Of a stretch of DNA of 18,001 bases, positions 14,010-18,001 are shown piece after piece (positions within the stretch are counted from its first letter, which is position 1; each line of letters opens with the position of its first letter). The notes under the pieces are model-generated. The model ran no database searches. It was not told the origin of the DNA and saw only the letters and a list, made by a program, of their open reading frames with translations. This stretch comes from Amphibacillus indicireducens (GTDB taxonomy: Bacteria > Bacillota > Bacilli > Bacillales > Amphibacillaceae), in contig NZ_BAABDL010000093.1 of the NCBI RefSeq assembly GCF_039539605.1, positions 1 through 18,001 on the forward strand, written 5' to 3'. Made by a program: the position numbers and the translations under genes.

Positions 14010-14870
14010 TTGAACGTACAAATTATTGCCGACTCAGCTAGCGATTTAAACTCTGAAGATTATGAAAAATATAATATCGAATGTGTCAGATTAGCTGTCA
14101 TAATGGATGGAAAACATTATTCTGATGGGGATGGTATTAAAGCGAAAACAGTCTACGATGAAATGCGTAACGGAAAGGTATTTAAAACCTCACAAGCTAC
14201 GCCAGAACAGTTTAAAGAAGCTTTTACTAAGTATGCAGAAAAGAATCAACCAACGCTATACATCGCCTTTTCATCTGAGCTATCTGGAACATATCAATCT
14301 GCAACGATTGCCGCACAGGAAGTTCAAGAGCAATATCCAAATTGGCAGTTAAAAATGATTGATACAAAATGTGCTTCATTAGGTGGTGGGCTTGTTGTCC
14401 TCAAAGCCGCTCAGTTGGCACAAGAAAATAAATCATTAGAAGAAATTACAGCGACTGCACAGTACTATGCCGATCATATGGTACACATTTTTACCGTCGA
14501 TGAACTCGAACACTTACAACGCGGTGGACGTGTATCAAAGTCAGCAGCATTCATTGGCACTTTATTAAAAATAAAACCAATCCTGCATGTCGACCAAGGA
14601 AAATTAGTTCCACTTGAAAAAGTCCGTGGTTCTAAAAAAGTCTTCAATCGAATCCTTGATATGATGGAAGAACGAGGTACTGATTTCAAAAATCAAACAA
14701 TTGGCATTAGCCATGGCGATGACCTCGAACGTGCCAACCAATTAGCAGAGATGATTAAAGAACGATTTGAAGTCAAAGGTGTCGAGATTCGAATGGTCGG
14801 TGCAACAGTTGGCGCCCACTCAGGTCCAGGAACAATCGCCCTCTTCTTTTCAAATTCTAAAATTCAATAA
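14010..14870 (+). CDS. yitS: DegV family fatty-acid-binding protein, YitS-like
   Basis: DegV/FakB proteins bind a fatty acid and present it to the FakA kinase for phosphorylation. The 286-residue protein starts NVQIIADSASDLNSEDYEKY, has the FKTSQATPEQF and IAFSSELSGTYQSA loops that shape the fatty-acid site, DELEHLQRGGRVSKSAAFIG, and ends GATVGAHSGPGTIALFF, all family hallmarks. I chose TTG 14010 because GGAGGGG lies 6 bases upstream; the longer frame from TTG 13995 would start before that site. TTGACG at 13923-13928 with TAAACT at 13946-13951 (17 bp) is a weak promoter candidate. Single gene with its own terminator. Confidence 0.92.
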   Translation: MNVQIIADSASDLNSEDYEKYNIECVRLAVIMDGKHYSDGDGIKAKTVYDEMRNGKVFKTSQATPEQFKEAFTKYAEKNQPTLYIAFSSELSGTYQSATIAAQEVQEQYPNWQLKMIDTKCASLGGGLVVLKAAQLAQENKSLEEITATAQYYADHMVHIFTVDELEHLQRGGRVSKSAAFIGTLLKIKPILHVDQGKLVPLEKVRGSKKVFNRILDMMEERGTDFKNQTIGISHGDDLERANQLAEMIKERFEVKGVEIRMVGATVGAHSGPGTIALFFSNSKIQ

Positions 14871-14878
14871 TAATCATT

Positions 14879-14913
14879 AAAAAGGTGAGCCGACGATATC
14901 GACTCACCTTTTT
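14879..14913. terminator. Terminator shared by yitS and yisL
   Basis: AAAAAGGTGAG pairs perfectly with CTCACCTTTTT, extended by CGA/TCG after one mismatch. A-run on the left and T-run on the right suggest that it works for the rightward yitS and leftward yisL. Confidence 0.85.
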
Positions 14914-14931
14914 GTATCGATTGAGATCCAA

Positions 14932-15312
14932 TTACGGTAAAAAGCCCCAAGGTAAACGACCGAAGCCAAGAACAAGAACAATTACTAGTACAACAACGAA
15001 CTGAACCATCAAGCCTCTAGAAGCCGCGCCTTTTTTATTACGAATAACAAACCATTCCATTAGAAAAATAAGGTACACACCAGCAAGTGCTTTTACAATC
15101 GCTTCTACACCATAATTATCCCAAACAGGGGCTTGCGTATAGCGATAGATCAGCATCCCACCAGTATATAAAATAACAAGAAAAACAATTCGGTTAATGT
15201 TATGAAGTACATTGGCTATTTGCTGTTTGTTTTGTTTTAGCAATAACCATGTTGCGATAAATAAAATAATTGATAAAGACCAGCTTGTCACATGTAAATG
15301 CATATTGAACAA
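14932..15312 (-). CDS. yisL: YisL family membrane protein (DUF1516/UPF0344)
   Basis: This is a small integral membrane protein of unknown function with four hydrophobic segments. It follows the YisL/UPF0344 pattern: MHLHVTSWSLSIILF at the N-terminus, a second helix before TGGMLIYRY, a third containing YLIFLMEWFVIRNKK, and a final helix ending LGFGRLPWGFLP. The start is uncertain. TTG 15312 is about 10 bases from GGAG and gives 126 residues; ATG 15303 matches relatives better but is 19 bases away; GTG 15321 is too close. Upstream on the same strand TTGACA (15368-15373) and TAATTT (15345-15350) are 17 bp apart, a plausible promoter. Confidence 0.88.
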   Translation of the reverse strand: MFNMHLHVTSWSLSIILFIATWLLLKQNKQQIANVLHNINRIVFLVILYTGGMLIYRYTQAPVWDNYGVEAIVKALAGVYLIFLMEWFVIRNKKGAASRGLMVQFVVVLVIVLVLGFGRLPWGFLP

Positions 15313-15344
15313 AACGATCACTCTCCTTTTATCTGTGTATAGCC

Positions 15345-15373
15345 AAATTACAATGGATTTAAACTATTGTCAA
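15345..15373 (-). promoter_or_regulatory. Candidate promoter of yisL
   Basis: A consensus -35 TTGACA (15368-15373) is 17 bp from TAATTT (15345-15350), which has only three matches to a consensus -10. The start would lie about 25 bases ahead of the yisL ribosome-binding site. Confidence 0.4.
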
Positions 15374-15493
15374 TCTTTTTTTACCTAAAGGTATGTTAAG
15401 TGTGCAGAGGTGTGCAGATCGTCGAATCGATTGACAAACCCCAGCACAAATCAACTCTATTATGTCAGTGTTTAATACGGGTTGGTCTGTTAA

Positions 15494-15534
15494 CACAAAA
15501 AAACTTTTACTCAACGGGTTGAGTAAAAGTTTTT
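15494..15534 (-). terminator. Strong terminator of the NlpC/P60 hydrolase gene
   Basis: A perfect 16-bp stem (15499-15514 with 15519-15534) with a four-base loop continues into a T-run on the minus strand. It begins 10 bases after the hydrolase stop codon. A- and T-runs on both sides would allow action in either direction. Confidence 0.9.
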
Positions 15535-15544
15535 AGATTTAGTC

Positions 15545-16768
15545 TTAGTTAATAACTCGACGAACATGTCCTGTGAAGCGTGATGACCAGTAACTGCTGT
15601 TCATATCAGCAATCGCAACACCTGTTGATGATTGTGAACCAATAAATTTATTATTACCTACATAAATTCCTACATGACCATCTGTTTTATAAGTGTTGAA
15701 GAATACCATATCTCCAGGTTGCATTTCGCTTGTTGATACTTTTGTTCCTGTCGATGATAATCCTGCTGTACTTGCAGAAACACTAACGCCTGCTTGACGG
15801 AATGCCCAAGATACATAACCAGAACAGTCGAATAGACCATTCTCTACATCATATGCTGTACGTCCACCAGCATATTTATAGCGCGTATTACCGTTTAAGT
15901 AACGATTACCAGCGTTGATGACAGTATTAATATCACCACTTGCACCACTCGATACACTCACTGCTGTGGCGCCACCTGTTGAGCTGCTTGCTGTTTGATT
16001 ACTGTATTGAACAATATTATTCTGTGTTGATGCAAGACGAGCTTGTTCAATCATTTGTTGTAATTCACGATCTTCAATTTCAAGTTCTTGAATTAATTGT
16101 TCACTTGTTTCTTTTTTCTCTTCTAATTCAACTTGCTTTGCTTCATTTATTTCTTTTTGTTCAAATGTTAATTCTTGGATATGTTCTAACTCTAATTTAG
16201 CATTTTCTAATTCAACTAATTTCTCTTCAACAATCTGTCTCTGAGATGCAACTTCATCTTGATCCTCTTGCAAACGTTGAATCAAGTTTTGATCAGATTG
16301 GGCAATTTTAGTCACAACTGACACACGATCAATTAAATCAGAAAAACTTTGTGCACCAAATAGTACATCGATGTAACTTAATGTTCCACCATTTTTTTGT
16401 AGTGCTGATGCACGATCTTTTAAAATATCGTGGCGACGTTGAATATCAATTTCTAATTTTTCAATTTCTTCTTCTAATACAGCAATTTCTTCTTCCGACT
16501 CACGAATACTTGCTACCGTCTTCTCAATTTCTAATTCATTAGATTCAATAATTTCATTAATAATTTCTATTTCATCTTCAAGTTCGACTAGTTCTGCTTG
16601 TAAAGCTTCCAATTCTTCTCGTTTTTCTTTTAATTCCGATTGAATTTCTGTTCGTTCACTTCTTAATTCTGACTCTCGACTTGCCTCAACTGTAATTCCC
16701 ATTGAAGGTAATAAGGAAAAAACACCTAGGGACAAGATCAAACTAACAAAGACTTTTTTAAAGCTCAC
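15545..16768 (-). CDS. Secreted coiled-coil NlpC/P60 peptidoglycan DL-endopeptidase, CwlO-like
   Basis: This 407-residue exported protein should cut the D-gamma-Glu-diaminopimelate bond of peptidoglycan during growth. A signal peptide (1-29, cleavage after VEA) is followed by a long Glu/Leu/Ile-rich coiled coil (about 32-250), a Ser/Thr/Gly linker, and an NlpC/P60 domain (about 295-407) with Cys315 in FDCSGYVSW and His365 in GHVGIYVG. The coiled coil plus C-terminal NlpC/P60 is the plan of B. subtilis CwlO, which FtsEX controls through the coiled coil. The third catalytic position reads FIGSQSS, so Gly or Gln377-379 replaces the usual His/Asn. GTG 16768 is chosen: GGAG is 4 bases upstream and the signal peptide is then typical. 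Upstream TGTAAC (16904-16909) is one half of a WalR-like site, without a good second half. Confidence 0.88.
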   Translation of the reverse strand: MSFKKVFVSLILSLGVFSLLPSMGITVEASRESELRSERTEIQSELKEKREELEALQAELVELEDEIEIINEIIESNELEIEKTVASIRESEEEIAVLEEEIEKLEIDIQRRHDILKDRASALQKNGGTLSYIDVLFGAQSFSDLIDRVSVVTKIAQSDQNLIQRLQEDQDEVASQRQIVEEKLVELENAKLELEHIQELTFEQKEINEAKQVELEEKKETSEQLIQELEIEDRELQQMIEQARLASTQNNIVQYSNQTASSSTGGATAVSVSSGASGDINTVINAGNRYLNGNTRYKYAGGRTAYDVENGLFDCSGYVSWAFRQAGVSVSASTAGLSSTGTKVSTSEMQPGDMVFFNTYKTDGHVGIYVGNNKFIGSQSSTGVAIADMNSSYWSSRFTGHVRRVIN

Positions 16769-16955
16769 GCAGCTCCACTCGCTTTCCAATGTAATATTTA
16801 TCCAACTTTATACTAATCTATTAGTAATTTTCTAGAAATATACTAGCTCTTTCACAAGCACAATCAGTATAGCATTGATTAATTTCAATCAGATGATAGA
16901 ATTGTTACAAGAATATTTCATTTTTGAAAATAAACCTTCTTTTTCATTACAAGGC

Positions 16956-16981
16956 AAAAAAAGAGCCCATAGAATGGACTC
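16956..16981 (-). terminator. Rho-independent terminator of aroD
   Basis: On the minus strand GAGTCCAT pairs with ATGGGCTC (eight pairs, one G-U) around TCT, followed by seven T (16956-16962). It starts about 11 bases after the aroD stop. Confidence 0.85.
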
Positions 16982-16992
16982 ATACTTTGCGA

Positions 16993-17739
16993 CTATTTTG
17001 TGACATTTTCGTGGATCACGTCTAACACCGTCGATAACGTCTCATGATCAATTTGGCCTGGTGCAGAAGCTTGACCAACTGTGCCGAAAGTCATCGATGA
17101 ACCAAAAATTTCACCTGACAAGCGAGTCATTACACCAAAACCACCCATTGACATCGTTACTAATGGAATTTTAATAATATCTTTCAATTTATTTGTCACA
17201 CTTAGTAATGATAAAACATCCGTGCTATTATTAGGCATAACTGCTAGTTTTGCAATTGATGCGCCAATCAATTCCGCTTCTTTTAATCGATTAATCATTT
17301 CTTCCTGGGCTGGCGTTTTCCCAAAATCATGATTCGAAATAATTGTTGCAATCCCCTGCTGCTTTGCTTTTGCAATCAACGGATTACGGATCACGACTGG
17401 TAACTTCAATTCGATATCAACCAAATCAATCAAACCTGACATCATCGCCTTTTCATTTATCGAAAGATAGTCTTGATCTGTAATATCCCTTTGTCCACCT
17501 TCACGGACCGTTCGAAATGTAAAAATTAGTGGCCGATCACCAATCTGCTTGCGAATAACTTCTAAAGCCGACTGAATATCATGATCATGATAAAAGTCGA
17601 CACGCCACTCAACCAAATCAGCTTGCTTTTCATTTATCACACGTGATTGTTGTTCAATCTCAGTTAGGTTTTTTCCGGTAATAGGGAGACAAATCTTTGG
17701 TCTTCCTTCGCCAATTTCGATACCTTTAATTTTCAACAT
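16993..17739 (-). CDS. aroD: Type I 3-dehydroquinate dehydratase
   Basis: AroD carries out the third step of the shikimate pathway, dehydrating 3-dehydroquinate through a Schiff base. The 248-residue protein is a normal-length type I enzyme: Glu45 and Arg47 in VEWRVDFY, FTFRT, His137 in SNHDF, Schiff-base Lys164 in SIAKLAVMP, and the C-terminal GTVGQASAPGQ substrate loop. I chose ATG 17739 because AGGGTGA lies 6 bases upstream; the GTG at 17748 is part of that site. An extended -10 (TGCTATAAT, 17773-17781) on this strand is the likely promoter. It is a single gene, not linked here to other aro genes. Confidence 0.96.
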   Translation of the reverse strand: MLKIKGIEIGEGRPKICLPITGKNLTEIEQQSRVINEKQADLVEWRVDFYHDHDIQSALEVIRKQIGDRPLIFTFRTVREGGQRDITDQDYLSINEKAMMSGLIDLVDIELKLPVVIRNPLIAKAKQQGIATIISNHDFGKTPAQEEMINRLKEAELIGASIAKLAVMPNNSTDVLSLLSVTNKLKDIIKIPLVTMSMGGFGVMTRLSGEIFGSSMTFGTVGQASAPGQIDHETLSTVLDVIHENVTK

Positions 17740-17772
17740 AAACGTCACCCTATCTATTTTTAATTCTTAATT

Positions 17773-17781
17773 ATTATAGCA
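17773..17781 (-). promoter_or_regulatory. Extended -10 promoter of aroD
   Basis: TGCTATAAT on the minus strand is a perfect TGnTATAAT about 35 bases ahead of the aroD start. There is no good -35, as is common with extended -10 promoters. Confidence 0.6.
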
Positions 17782-17808
17782 CGTTTTCAAAATAGCTAAA
17801 ACCCCAAC

Positions 17809-17835
17809 AAAAAAACCACCCAACTCGGGTGGTTT
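17809..17835 (-). terminator. Orphan leftward terminator upstream of aroD
   Basis: On the minus strand AAACCACCC pairs with GGGTGGTTT (nine perfect pairs, five-base loop), followed by a seven-T run (17809-17815). It lies upstream of the aroD promoter, yet no leftward gene is seen between it and the window edge. Confidence 0.7.
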
Positions 17836-17880
17836 CGTTAGTTTTGCAGCTACTTTCTGAAAGGTAAGTTTGAGAAGCTT

Positions 17881-17910
17881 TGATACAGTAAATTGTATCA
17901 CTATTTTTTT
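17881..17910 (+). promoter_or_regulatory. Inverted repeat TGATACA/TGTATCA followed by a T-run
   Basis: TGATACA (17881-17887) and TGTATCA (17894-17900) form a perfect 7-bp inverted repeat with a six-base spacer, followed three bases later by seven T. It could be a weak rightward terminator or an operator for the gene that starts beyond the window. Neither reading can be chosen from sequence alone. Confidence 0.35.
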
Positions 17911-17931
17911 ATTTATTTTTTAGTCATATTT

Positions 17932-17995
17932 TGTGGATTAATGTGGATTGTTATGTTATAATGTAGATATGTAATGTGTTTTCAATTTGAGGAGG
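17932..17995 (+). promoter_or_regulatory. Promoter, direct repeats and ribosome-binding site of a gene beginning outside the window
   Basis: TGTGGATT occurs at 17932-17939 and again at 17942-17949. An extended -10 TGTTATAAT (17954-17962) follows, and GAGGAGG at 17989-17995 is a strong ribosome-binding site six bases from the window end. The start codon is probably just outside. GTGGA repeated every 10 bp ahead of a -10 resembles the repeat layout of MraZ-regulated promoters, but the gene is not visible. Confidence 0.6.
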
Positions 17996-18001
17996 CGATT
18001 G

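Noticed and set aside
10247..15534. Shared TTGAGTA/TACTCAA stem in the terminators at 10247-10273 and 15499-15534
   Set aside because: Only a short shared word within two otherwise different hairpins, with different flanks; chance is adequate and there is no sign of a repeat family.
15940..16542. Leu/Phe/His-rich plus-strand frames in the CwlO-like gene
   Set aside because: They are antisense readings of the Glu-rich coiled-coil codons.
1..18001. CRISPR arrays, tRNA, rRNA, transposase or phage genes
   Set aside because: None was seen; apart from the inverted-repeat element and the short direct repeats, no arrays of spaced repeats or mobile-element proteins are present.

Overview
The window is from a low-GC Gram-positive bacterium of the Bacillaceae. 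Its housekeeping proteins (TrpS, FabF, FabH, YjbA, YitS/T/U/V/W, YisL) look like the Bacillus subtilis families, its ribosome-binding sites are strong AGGAGG-like sites, and T-box and FapR regulation are both visible. AT-rich intergenic DNA, an Fnr oxygen sensor and a relic of a DUF1593 (Sde182-like) protein suggest a facultatively anaerobic, polymer-using relative such as the Amphibacillus/Halolactibacillus/Gracilibacillus group; that placement is inference only.

Left part (1-5525). Two overlapping ATPase genes of an oligopeptide ABC transporter run leftward off the edge. Upstream of them is about 0.8 kb without an intact gene. It holds four TGT motifs at 10-bp spacing, the broken C-terminal end of a DUF1593/Sde182-like gene, and a strong hairpin terminator. 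A small HesB-like gene follows. Then comes a rightward promoter and a tryptophan T-box leader, a roughly 275-bp element with inverted ends, and trpS. The element sits between the T-box and trpS. Converging on trpS are yjbA and a 65-residue membrane protein gene.

Middle (5632-10234). fabH-fabF form a leftward fatty-acid operon with a near-perfect FapR operator over its promoter. Next are a structured intergenic stretch, a leftward gene for a small Pro/Gly/Tyr-rich protein, and a rightward uppP-fnr pair (undecaprenyl-phosphate recycling and a [4Fe-4S] Fnr regulator).

Right part (10287-18001). This holds homologues of the B. subtilis yitS-yitW block in mixed orientation (yitW, yitV leftward; yitU rightward; yitT leftward; the DegV-family yitS rightward), with an Nfu N-terminal domain gene between yitU and yitT. 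It is followed by yisL, a secreted CwlO-like NlpC/P60 hydrolase and aroD. The last 60 bases hold an extended -10 promoter, short direct repeats and a ribosome-binding site for a gene starting outside the window.

Most of the window is ordinary core genome. The parts most worth a second look are the trp T-box with its unusual terminator geometry, the inverted-repeat element downstream of it, the DUF1593 relic, the period-10 TGT array, and the structured segment upstream of fabH.
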